From Hyphomicrobiales bacterium (lineage in GTDB: Bacteria; Pseudomonadota; Alphaproteobacteria; Rhizobiales; Rhizobiaceae): 64,000 nucleotides of DNA. Numbering within the stretch: the stretch's first letter is position 1; each line of letters begins with the position of its first letter. Shown here in pieces: positions 57,137 through 64,000 of this stretch. The stretch spans positions 344,248 to 408,247 of the forward strand of contig UBYA01000010.1 in NCBI GenBank assembly GCA_900469615.1. The letters are read 5' to 3'. The notes under the pieces were generated by a model. The model did no database searches and had not been told where the DNA came from. It saw only the letters and a program-made list of their open reading frames with translations. A program made the position numbers and the translations under genes.

Positions 57137-58384
57137 ATGGATCGTCACACCATTCGACGCAGCGCTCTTGCGCTGCTCTTCGCTTCAGCCGTGACCGGTA
57201 CGGCGATGGCTCAGAGCGCGGCTCCCGCCGCAGTGCCGGGCGGAGATGGCGCCAACGCTCCCAAAGTCGCCTGCGGCGGCGATCTCGCTCCATTCCTCGC
57301 CGGCGTGAAGGCCGAGGCTATTGCAGCCGGCGCGGATGCCGCAGCCGCCGACAAGGCGCTAGCCGGCGCACAGATCGACCCCAAGGTTCTTTCCATGGAT
57401 CGTGGCCAGGGCGTGTTCCGTCAGACCTTCCTCGAATTCTCCCAGCGCACCGTCAGCCAAGGCCGCCTCGATATCGGTCGCCAGAAGATGAAGCAATATG
57501 CCGACGTCTTCGCCAAGGCCGAACAGGATTACGGCGTACCTCCGGGCGTCATCACCGCCTATTGGGCCATGGAAACCGATTTTGGCGTCGTCCAGGGCAA
57601 TTTCAACACCCGCAACGCGCTGGTTACGCTCTCGCACGACTGCCGTCGCCCCGAATTTTTCCGGCCGCGCCTGATCTCGTATATCGAAATGGTGCAGCAT
57701 GGCGATGCCGATCCGAACACGACGACGGGGGCATGGGCTGGTGAAATCGGCCAGACGCAAATGCTGCCGCCGTCGATTATCGCTTACGGTGTCGATGGCG
57801 ACGGCGACGGCCATGTCAATTTGAAGACCAGCGCGCCGGACGTCATTCTTACGACGGCACGGTACATCCAAAGCCTCGGCTTCCAGCGCGGGCAGCCCTG
57901 GCTGCAGGAAGTCACCGTGCCCGAAAGCCTGCCTTGGGAAAAATCCGGCATCGGTGGCATGCTGACGGCAGGCGACTGGTTCAAGCTCGGCGTCAAGCCG
58001 CGTGACGGCAACACGAATTTCGGCTCGTTGTCGGCCGCACTCATCCTGCCGCAGGGCCGCAAAGGCCCCGCTTTCCTGGCCTATCCGAACTATACCAACG
58101 CCTATCTCGGATGGAACCAGTCGTTCGTCTACACCACGTCGGCCGCCTATTTCGCCACGCGTTTTGCCGGTGCTCCGCCCTATAACAAAGGCGCGCCGGA
58201 ACCGGGCCTCAACGATGCCGACATGAAGGCGCTTCAGACCAAGCTCGTGGCACGCGGCTACGATGTCGGCAAGATCGACGGCATTCTGGGCTCCGGCACG
58301 CGCGTCGCGATCCAGAAGGAACAGTTCCGCCTGGGTCTGCCGGCCGATGGCTGGGCGACGACGGCGCTGCTCAACGCACTCTGA
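57137..58384 (+). CDS. Lytic murein transglycosylase, MltB family
   Basis: A 415-residue secreted enzyme. A signal peptide (cleavage near AMA-Q, residue 25) leads to the SLT_2 domain with catalytic E146 in YWAMETDFGVVQGNF, GEIGQTQMLPPSIIAYG and DVILTTARYIQSLGF, and ends in a PG_binding_1 domain (ALQTKLVARGYDVGKIDGIL). The pattern is that of MltB-type transglycosylases with a C-terminal wall-binding module. AGGAAGGA precedes the ATG at 57137. It follows the GH25 gene by 80 bases on the same strand and may share a transcript. Confidence 0.93.
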   Translation: MDRHTIRRSALALLFASAVTGTAMAQSAAPAAVPGGDGANAPKVACGGDLAPFLAGVKAEAIAAGADAAAADKALAGAQIDPKVLSMDRGQGVFRQTFLEFSQRTVSQGRLDIGRQKMKQYADVFAKAEQDYGVPPGVITAYWAMETDFGVVQGNFNTRNALVTLSHDCRRPEFFRPRLISYIEMVQHGDADPNTTTGAWAGEIGQTQMLPPSIIAYGVDGDGDGHVNLKTSAPDVILTTARYIQSLGFQRGQPWLQEVTVPESLPWEKSGIGGMLTAGDWFKLGVKPRDGNTNFGSLSAALILPQGRKGPAFLAYPNYTNAYLGWNQSFVYTTSAAYFATRFAGAPPYNKGAPEPGLNDADMKALQTKLVARGYDVGKIDGILGSGTRVAIQKEQFRLGLPADGWATTALLNAL

Positions 58385-58404
58385 TTTTCCACTTTTCTCG
58401 GCCA

Positions 58405-58432
58405 AAAAAGGCGGCTGCAAAGCCGCCTTTTC
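58405..58432 (+). terminator. Intrinsic terminator after the MltB-like gene
   Basis: AAAAGGCGGCT-GCAA-AGCCGCCTTTT: a perfect 11-bp stem with flanking A and T runs, 21 bases after the stop. Confidence 0.85.
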
Positions 58433-58550
58433 CATGTTCATCCGTCGTCCATTCATCCGCACAAAACTCCCAAATCGCTTTCCACAGCAGGAAACGGGTG
58501 GAGAGCAGTCCTCTTCGGGTCTACACAAGGCCGAAAGAGGAGAGATAACG

Positions 58551-59477
58551 ATGAATGGCGGGAATCGAATGAGCGCCCCGACTTGGGGGCTGTTGCTATT
58601 GCTGGGGCTGATCTGGGGTGGATCGTTCTTCTTCGCCCGCATCGCCGTTCACCACATCCCTCCTTTCACGCTGGTCCTTCTTCGTTTGGGGTTGGCAGCC
58701 GTGGCGCTGCATCTCTATCTCGCCGGCCGCTTCGGGATCTATCAATCGCTGCGGCGTCTTTGGCCGCAATTTCTCCTGCTCGGCCTGATCAACAACGCGG
58801 TGCCGCATGTGCTGCTCTTCTGCGGCCAGACTCAGATGGGTGCCGGCCTCGCATCCATCCTGAACGCAACCACTCCGATCTGGACGGTGCTGATCGGCAA
58901 TCAGCTGACAACCGACGAACGCCTGACCTCGACCAAGCTCGCGGGTTGTCTCATCGGCCTGCTTGGAACCGTGGTGCTGCTGGGCCCAAGCGTGACCAGC
59001 GGCGGTTCGGTTCCCTTCTGGGCATTGTCGCTGCCGATCCTGGCCGCGATCTCCTACGGCTTTGCGGCGATCTATGCCAAGCGCTTCAAAGGCATCGCGC
59101 CGCCGGTCGTAGCTGCGGGTCAGTTGACGGGCTCCTCGCTCATCATGTTGCCGGCCGCCCTGATCGTCGATCAGCCCTGGACGCTTGCCGCGCCGCCACT
59201 GACCGCCATTGCCGCCATTCTCGGCCTCGCTCTGTTGTCGACGGCCTTTGCCTACATCCTTTATTTTCGCATCATCGAGCTTGCCGGAGCGACCAACACT
59301 TCTCTCGTGACATTGCTGGTGCCACCAAGCGCGCTGTTGCTCGGCTTTCTCTTCCTGGGCGAGCGGATAGGCTCTGCTGAAATCACCGGCATGCTGTTGA
59401 TCGCCGCGGGTCTGCTGGTTCTGGATGGAAGACTCTACGCCTGGATCAAGGGCAGTTTCCGCCCGGACATAGCTTGA
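58551..59477 (+). CDS. EamA/DMT-family transporter
   Basis: A 308-residue inner-membrane protein with ten helices in two EamA repeats. LLLLGLIWGGSFFFARIAVHHI, FTLVLLRLGLAAVALHLYLA, and the second-repeat ALSLPILAAISYGFAAIYAKRF and AYILYFRIIELAGATNTSL mark the repeats. The family exports amino acids or other small metabolites; the substrate is unknown here. AAAGAGGAGAG precedes the ATG at 58551; an in-frame extension back into the MltB-like gene is not real. Confidence 0.9.
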   Translation: MNGGNRMSAPTWGLLLLLGLIWGGSFFFARIAVHHIPPFTLVLLRLGLAAVALHLYLAGRFGIYQSLRRLWPQFLLLGLINNAVPHVLLFCGQTQMGAGLASILNATTPIWTVLIGNQLTTDERLTSTKLAGCLIGLLGTVVLLGPSVTSGGSVPFWALSLPILAAISYGFAAIYAKRFKGIAPPVVAAGQLTGSSLIMLPAALIVDQPWTLAAPPLTAIAAILGLALLSTAFAYILYFRIIELAGATNTSLVTLLVPPSALLLGFLFLGERIGSAEITGMLLIAAGLLVLDGRLYAWIKGSFRPDIA

Positions 59478-59659
59478 CCGTTGCGGTTTATTCACAACCG
59501 GGTCAACCGCGAGCGATGGCAAATTTCAAAGGTGTTTCAATTCCCTGCAGCGGAATCATGAATCAAGACCGCAAGAGGATACCGCATCGCAGCATCGAAT
59601 GTTCTTTCCAAACGACACATTTTCGACATAAAATTTAACGGCTGACTGAGGAGGAAGAC

Positions 59660-59737
59660 ATGGGATTGACACGATCCATCAACGTCCTGGTGGTCGGTGC
59701 GGCCTTCGTTTTCGTCGTGACGATGCTTTTCATCTGA
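59660..59737 (+). CDS. 25-residue single-helix membrane microprotein
   Basis: ATG to TGA, 25 codons: MGLTRSINV, then a hydrophobic stretch LVVGAAFVFVVTML ending FI. It is a bare transmembrane helix with a short positively charged N-terminus. GAGGAGGAAG seven bases before the ATG is one of the strongest ribosome-binding sites in the window, and an intrinsic terminator follows 63 bases after the stop, so it forms a complete small transcription unit. I do not recognise a named function. Confidence 0.7.
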   Translation: MGLTRSINVLVVGAAFVFVVTMLFI

Positions 59738-59800
59738 CGGCTTTGGCGAACTTCGCAGACGATCAAACTCCGAAAAGCTAACAAAACCCTGTTTTATTAG

Positions 59801-59834
59801 AAAAGCGCATGCCCAAGCCGGACATGCGCTTTTT
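59801..59834. terminator. Terminator between the microprotein and metF
   Basis: AAAAGCGCATG and CATGCGCTTTTT arms around an 11-base loop. T tracts exist on both strands (TTTTT on plus, TTTTCTAAT on minus), so it can end both the microprotein and metF transcripts. Confidence 0.8.
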
Positions 59835-59858
59835 CATGTGTAAAGAGCGCGGAAATGC

Positions 59859-60761
59859 TCAGGCGGCAGCGCCGGCGCGCGCATCGAGCTTGCGCTGAAG
59901 GCCAAGCCGTTCAAGCACGGCGGAAACCAGCGGCGAACGGTTCATCGTATAGAGATGAAACTCGTGGATGCCGCGGCGCATCAGATCCCGGATCTGCTCG
60001 GCGGCGACATCGGCGGCAACCTTGGTCCGCTCCTCGGCATTGTCCTCCAGTCCCTCGAAACGCGCATCGAGCCAGGACGGGATGCTGGTGCCGCACGCGC
60101 CGGCAAAGCGCTTCAGCTGGGTCAGGTTCTGGATCGGCATGATGCCGGGCACGATGGGAATCCCGATGCCGGCGGCGCGCACGCGATCATGATAGCGCTC
60201 GAAAGCGTCGTTATCGAAGAAGAACTGCGTGAGCGCCCGATCGGCGCCATTCTCCGCCTTGCGCTTCAGCATATCGATATCGGCGGCGGTATCGCGGCTT
60301 TCCGGATGCTTCTCCGGATAGGCCGAGACGGAGATATCGAAATCGCCGCGCTCGCGCAAAGCCCCCACCAGTTCCGCGGCATTGGCATAACCGCCCGGAT
60401 GCGGGCGGTAGGCCGACCCGACACCGCCGGGCGGATCGCCGCGCAGGGCGACGAAACGGCGAACGCCAGCCGCCAGGAACTCGTCGATCACCCGATGCGT
60501 GTCTTCGCGCGTCGCGCCGACACAGGTCAGATGCGATGCGGTCGTGAACGGCGTCTCATGGATCATCCGCCGCACGGCCGACAGCGTCGGCGCCTTGGTC
60601 GAGCCGCCTGCCCCATAGGTCACGGAGACGAACTCGGGCTCCCAGCCGCTCAGATCCGCAACCGTGTTCCACAATTGCTGCTCGGCCTCTTCCGACTTCG
60701 GCGGAAAGAACTCGAAGGAGATGCGCAGATCGCCGTTACGGCTTTCGGATCTCGAAGTCAT
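59859..60761 (-). CDS. metF: 5,10-methylenetetrahydrofolate reductase
   Basis: A 300-residue FAD-dependent TIM-barrel enzyme that makes 5-methyl-THF for methionine synthesis. SFEFFPPKSEEAEQQLW with the conserved Glu at the N-terminus, FVSVTYGAGGST, ASHLTCVGATREDTHRVIDEF, ALRGDPPGG and FFFDNDAFERYHDRVR are characteristic. The ATG at 60761 has GGGAGAG six bases upstream; six residues earlier would overlap the upstream gene's stop. It follows the ArsR-methyltransferase gene at once, so both belong to one operon. Confidence 0.96.
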   Translation of the reverse strand: MTSRSESRNGDLRISFEFFPPKSEEAEQQLWNTVADLSGWEPEFVSVTYGAGGSTKAPTLSAVRRMIHETPFTTASHLTCVGATREDTHRVIDEFLAAGVRRFVALRGDPPGGVGSAYRPHPGGYANAAELVGALRERGDFDISVSAYPEKHPESRDTAADIDMLKRKAENGADRALTQFFFDNDAFERYHDRVRAAGIGIPIVPGIMPIQNLTQLKRFAGACGTSIPSWLDARFEGLEDNAEERTKVAADVAAEQIRDLMRRGIHEFHLYTMNRSPLVSAVLERLGLQRKLDARAGAAA

Positions 60762-60762
60762 G

Positions 60763-61788
60763 TCAAACTCTCCCGGCAAGAATGGGGGACGATTGGTGGC
60801 CCTGCTCGGCTGCGATCAGCAGCCGCGGATCGCGCGCCAGCCAGATGGTGACTGTCAGCGCCTGACCGCCTTCCCGCCCCGAATGAAGGTCCTGCACGCG
60901 CTCGACATCCAGCCCTGCCAGCTTCAGCCAATCCGATACGGCCTGATGCGAGAAGCCGAGACGAAGATGCGCATGCTCGTCACGCAGATATTCAAGCCCG
61001 TGCGGCGCAAGATCGATGATGACGAGCCGGCCGCCGGGCCGCAGCATTCGCGCTGCCTCGTTAACGGCGGTCTCCGGCTGGTCGAGGAAATGCAGCACCT
61101 GGTGGATGGTGATAAGGTCGAAATCCTGCTGCTCGAGCGGCAGGTTGAAGATATCGCCATGCCGCACCGAAGCGCTCGTAATATTGGCCCGGTCGAGATT
61201 GGCGCGGGCGACCGCCAGCATGTCGCGGCTGGCATCGATGCCGATGGCGCGACGGTAATGCCCCGCGAGAAGCTGGAGCATCCGCCCCGTACCCGTTCCG
61301 AGATCGAGAAAGGAGTCGATCGGCTGCGGACCGATGAGATCGATCAGCGCCTTGTCGACATCCTCGTCGGCGACATGGAGACGTCGCAGCTCATCCCATT
61401 CGGCAGCATTCCGGCTGAAATAGGCCTGCGCCCGTTCGGCGCGGACACGCTTCACCGAGGTCAGCCGCTCGCCATCGCGCAGCAGGACCGTATCCTTCTC
61501 GGCGGTGTGGCGGAGGAGCGCGCGTGCCAGCGTGACGGCCTTACCCTCCTGCTTCAGGCGGAAATAGGCCCAGGCACCTTCCTGGTATCGGTCGATCAGG
61601 CCGGCCTCCCCCAGCAGCTTCAAGTGCCGGGAAATGCGGGGCTGTGATTGGCCCAGAATTTCGGTAAGATCGGTAACCGTGAGATCGCCGGCCGCAAGCA
61701 GCGCCAGAAGACGCAGCCGTGTCGGTTCGCCGACCGCCTTCAGCACGTCCACCACGTCGTCCAAGCCGAGTTTAACCAGATCCGTCAT
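60763..61788 (-). CDS. ArsR-type regulator fused to a SAM-methyltransferase domain (SahR-like)
   Basis: A 341-residue two-domain protein. The N-terminal ArsR winged helix (about residues 10-85) contains AVGEPTRLRLLALLAAGDLT and recognition helix QSQPRISRHLKLLGEAGL; the C-terminal half is a class I methyltransferase fold with FLDLGTGTGRML at 160, GIDASRDMLAVA and LRPGGRLVIIDLAPHG. This architecture next to metF is what I recall for SahR, the S-adenosylhomocysteine-responsive repressor of methionine-cycle genes in Proteobacteria. Whether the methyltransferase domain is catalytic or a sensor is unknown. The perfect palindrome at 61807-61822 is its likely site. Confidence 0.85.
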   Translation of the reverse strand: MTDLVKLGLDDVVDVLKAVGEPTRLRLLALLAAGDLTVTDLTEILGQSQPRISRHLKLLGEAGLIDRYQEGAWAYFRLKQEGKAVTLARALLRHTAEKDTVLLRDGERLTSVKRVRAERAQAYFSRNAAEWDELRRLHVADEDVDKALIDLIGPQPIDSFLDLGTGTGRMLQLLAGHYRRAIGIDASRDMLAVARANLDRANITSASVRHGDIFNLPLEQQDFDLITIHQVLHFLDQPETAVNEAARMLRPGGRLVIIDLAPHGLEYLRDEHAHLRLGFSHQAVSDWLKLAGLDVERVQDLHSGREGGQALTVTIWLARDPRLLIAAEQGHQSSPILAGRV

Positions 61789-61806
61789 CCGCCACCCAAT
61801 CAAGAT

Positions 61807-61822
61807 ATAAAGATATCTTTAT
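61807..61822. promoter_or_regulatory. Palindromic operator upstream of the ArsR-methyltransferase/metF operon
   Basis: ATAAAGATATCTTTAT is a perfect 16-bp palindrome, 19 bases before the predicted ATG. It is placed for autoregulation by the ArsR-type protein, and I recall a similar AT-rich palindrome for SahR sites in Rhizobiales; that match should be verified. Confidence 0.7.
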
Positions 61823-61932
61823 GTGATTTGAACGCGATCTGCAAGAGCCAATCGCTCGCGACGTTAATTCGACGTCGGAAATCCGTTAGTTTCTGACGAA
61901 AACGGGATACCCGATCTTGTTTTCAGGCAAAC

Positions 61933-61958
61933 AAAAACCCCGGACAAGCCGGGGTTTT
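61933..61958 (-). terminator. Intrinsic terminator of ettA
   Basis: AACCCCGG and CCGGGGTT form an 8-bp stem with a 5-base loop, followed on the minus strand by TTTGTTTG, 20 bases after the ettA stop. Confidence 0.8.
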
Positions 61959-61978
61959 CAAAGAGCGAAACCGAGAAC

Positions 61979-63628
61979 TTAGCGCGTCAGTCGCTTGTGC
62001 GCCTGGCTGCCCGGATTGAGGGCATCGGGGCCGAGGCGACGGATCTTGTCCTGCTCGTAATCTTCGAAATTGCCTTCGAACCATTCGACATGACCTTCGC
62101 CTTCAAAGGCCAGGATATGCGTGGCCAGACGGTCGAGGAACATGCGATCGTGGCTAATGATGATGGCGCAGCCGGCGAAGTTTTCGAGCGCGCTTTCCAG
62201 AGCCCCCAGCGTTTCCGTATCGAGGTCGTTTGTGGGTTCGTCAAGCAGAAGCACGTTGCCGCCAGCCTTCAGCATCTTGGCCAGGTGAACACGGTTGCGC
62301 TGACCGCCGGAGAGATTGCCGACCTTCTGCTGCTGGTCGCCGCCCTTGAAGTTAAAGGCGCCGCAATAGGCGCGCGAGTTCATGTCGAACTTGCCGAGCT
62401 TGATGATTTCGGCGCCGCCGGAGATTTCCTCCCATACGGTTTTATTGCCGTCAAGCGCATCGCGGCTCTGGTCGACATAGCTGAGATGTACCGTCTCGCC
62501 GATGCGGACCGAGCCGGAATCCGGCTTTTCCTGCCCCGTGATCATCTTGAACAGGGTCGTCTTGCCGGCGCCGTTCGGGCCGATGATGCCGACGATGCCG
62601 CCGGGCGGCAGCTTGATCGACAGATCGTTGATCAGCGTGCGGCCCTCGAAGCCCTTGGTGATGCCCTCCATCTCGATCACCACCTGGCCAAGACGCTCGC
62701 TGACCGGAATGATGATCTGCGCATCGCCGGGACGCTGATTCTCGGCGGCATCGACCAGCTGTTCGTAAGCGTTGATACGCGCCTTGGACTTGGCCTGACG
62801 GGCCTTGGGGCTGGAGGCGATCCATTCCTGTTCGCGGCTGATTGCCTTCTGACGGCCGGCTTCTTCGCGGGCTTCCTGCTGCATGCGCTTGGCCTTGGCC
62901 CGCAGATAGGCGGAATAGTTGCCTTCGTAGGGAATGCCACGGCCGCGATCGAGTTCGAGAATCCAGCCGGTAACATTGTCGAGGAAGTAGCGGTCGTGGG
63001 TGATCATCATCACGGCACCCGGATAGTCGCGCAGGTGCTTTTCCAACCAGGCAATGGTCTCGGCGTCGAGATGGTTGGTCGGTTCGTCGAGCAGCAGCAG
63101 GTCCGGCTGCGAGAGAAGCAGGCGGCACAGCGCGATACGGCGGCGCTCGCCACCGGAAAGGCTGGTGACTTCGGCATCGCGCGGCGGGCAGCACAATGCT
63201 TCCATCGCCATCTCGACCTGACTTTCCAGATCCCAGAGATTCTGGCTGTCGATGATGTCCTGGAGCTTGGCGCCCTCGTCCGCCGTCTCGTCGGAATAGT
63301 TCATCATCAATTCGTTGTAGCGATTGAGGATTTCGGTTTTCTTGGCAACGCCTTCCATGACGTTTTCGAAAACCGTCTTGTTGGGATCGAGCTGAGGCTC
63401 CTGCGCCAGGTAGCCGATGGTGGCGCCTTCGGCCAGCCAGGCTTCGCCGGTATACTCCTTATCGAGGCCGGCCATGATGCGCAGCACCGTCGACTTACCC
63501 GCGCCGTTCGGACCGAGAATACCGATCTTGGCATCGGGATAGAAGGAGAGATGGATATTCTCGAGAATCTTCTTGGCGCCATAGGACTTATTCAGTCCGG
63601 CCATATGATAAATAAACTGACGTGCCAT
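61979..63628 (-). CDS. ettA: Energy-dependent translational throttle protein (ABC-F)
   Basis: A 549-residue ABC-F ATPase with two nucleotide-binding domains and no membrane part; EttA binds the ribosomal E site and gates entry into elongation according to ADP/ATP. Walker A GPNGAGKST is at residues 39-47 and GPNGAGKTT in the second domain; signatures LSGGERRR and LSGGQRNR and Walker B LLLLDEPTNHLD and VLLLDEPTNDLD are intact. The arm between motifs (MMNYSDETADEGAKLQDI) and the linker RMQQEAREEAGRQKAIS fit EttA. The ATG at 63628 is used; an in-frame start ten codons earlier adds unlike residues. Confidence 0.96.
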   Translation of the reverse strand: MARQFIYHMAGLNKSYGAKKILENIHLSFYPDAKIGILGPNGAGKSTVLRIMAGLDKEYTGEAWLAEGATIGYLAQEPQLDPNKTVFENVMEGVAKKTEILNRYNELMMNYSDETADEGAKLQDIIDSQNLWDLESQVEMAMEALCCPPRDAEVTSLSGGERRRIALCRLLLSQPDLLLLDEPTNHLDAETIAWLEKHLRDYPGAVMMITHDRYFLDNVTGWILELDRGRGIPYEGNYSAYLRAKAKRMQQEAREEAGRQKAISREQEWIASSPKARQAKSKARINAYEQLVDAAENQRPGDAQIIIPVSERLGQVVIEMEGITKGFEGRTLINDLSIKLPPGGIVGIIGPNGAGKTTLFKMITGQEKPDSGSVRIGETVHLSYVDQSRDALDGNKTVWEEISGGAEIIKLGKFDMNSRAYCGAFNFKGGDQQQKVGNLSGGQRNRVHLAKMLKAGGNVLLLDEPTNDLDTETLGALESALENFAGCAIIISHDRMFLDRLATHILAFEGEGHVEWFEGNFEDYEQDKIRRLGPDALNPGSQAHKRLTR

Positions 63629-63753
63629 AGCTTGGGTTACTCCACGGACGGATAACATTGCGAATTGTGCCGCTATGTAGGCGAAACCCCGCCCTCGGGC
63701 AACGGCGAAACCTTGTCCGAGGGCATTATCCGCGTCAGAAACGCCGTATTTTC

Positions 63754-64000
63754 TCAGAAACCGGCCGCGTCCACCACGCCGCGATCGCAGCCGAACGAAG
63801 TGCTGCCAGCGCCCTGGATCAATTTGGCGAGCCGTGGCCCGTTCCCCTGCTGCGGATCGATCGCATCTTCCGAGAGGCCGATGGTCAGCTCGGAAATCAT
63901 CCTCACATTGCCGACACGGCGGCAGCTCATCTTGATGCGTGCATTGGCGCCCTCGCCGAAGCTTTGGTCGAAGGCCGCCTTGATGCTTTCGGCATCAAGC
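63754..64000 (-). CDS. Probable ribonuclease T2 family protein (C-terminal part)
   Basis: Only the last 82 residues lie in the window; the start is beyond the right edge. They read LDAESIKAAFDQSFGEG, then IKMSCRRVG, MISELTIGL and end GCDRGVVDAAGF. The spacing of the cysteines and the SCRR...ISEL strand pattern resemble the C-terminus of secreted RNase T2 enzymes in alphaproteobacteria. The catalytic histidine motifs are outside the window, so the family is a tentative call. Confidence 0.6.
   Translation of the reverse strand, partial: LDAESIKAAFDQSFGEGANARIKMSCRRVGNVRMISELTIGLSEDAIDPQQGNGPRLAKLIQGAGSTSFGCDRGVVDAAGF

Overview
The window looks like a chromosomal segment of a Rhizobiaceae alphaproteobacterium, most likely Rhizobium or a close relative. 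The grounds are the high-GC coding style, the gene content and order of a large division and cell-wall (dcw) cluster, a long FtsZ with the C-terminal [10 protein letters not shown] peptide, the betaine-lipid pair btaA/btaB, an ArsR-methyltransferase regulator beside metF, PPi-type phosphofructokinase, and a rhizobial-type interspersed repeat. I see no tRNA, rRNA, CRISPR array, insertion sequence, prophage or obvious genomic island. Species-level assignment is not possible from reading alone.

Layout. 1-10 kb: end of a sugar MFS transporter, nicotinamidase pncA, a GT4 glycosyltransferase convergent with a flippase-like membrane protein, a small membrane protein plus XRE regulator with twin operators, pantothenate genes panC-panB, a DUF2164 protein, azlCD, and an aminopeptidase P. 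10.2-10.9 kb: a 46-codon small ORF followed by a small RNA with two hairpins that each present an anti-Shine-Dalgarno loop, ending in an intrinsic terminator. 11-21 kb: prmA, an FAD monooxygenase, a SCO1/SenC copper protein, an isolated cheW, creA, a GNAT acetyltransferase, ligA, recN, bamD.

21-44.5 kb (all minus strand except one gene) is the dcw region. In transcription order it runs mraZ, rsmH, ftsL, ftsI, murE, murF, mraY, murD, ftsW, murG, murC, murB, then an interruption by a plus-strand MFS transporter and aqpZ, then ddlB, ftsQ, ftsA, ftsZ, lpxC, bamD, recN, ligA. Neighbouring genes mostly overlap or are separated by a few bases. Together they make the lipid II precursor, flip and polymerise it at the septum, and assemble the Z ring; lpxC and bamD add outer-membrane synthesis. 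Upstream of mraZ there is a four-repeat MraZ box that covers a promoter.

44.9-64 kb: RNase P RNA (rnpB), a DAO-family oxidase, and a zone rich in peptidoglycan-cleaving enzymes (two SLT proteins, an AmiD-type amidase, a GH25 lysozyme lipoprotein, an MltB-type transglycosylase). These are interspersed with a TerB/DnaJ protein, pfp, a LysE exporter, a beta-lactamase-fold hydrolase, btaA-btaB, and a DMT exporter. A 25-codon membrane microprotein, metF with its probable SahR-type regulator, the ABC-F protein ettA, and the C-terminal end of a probable RNase T2 complete the window.

The least expected items are regulatory: the dual anti-SD sRNA with its small ORF, the MraZ box, the XRE twin operators, the perfect palindrome before the metF regulator, and two unassigned operator-like repeat pairs.
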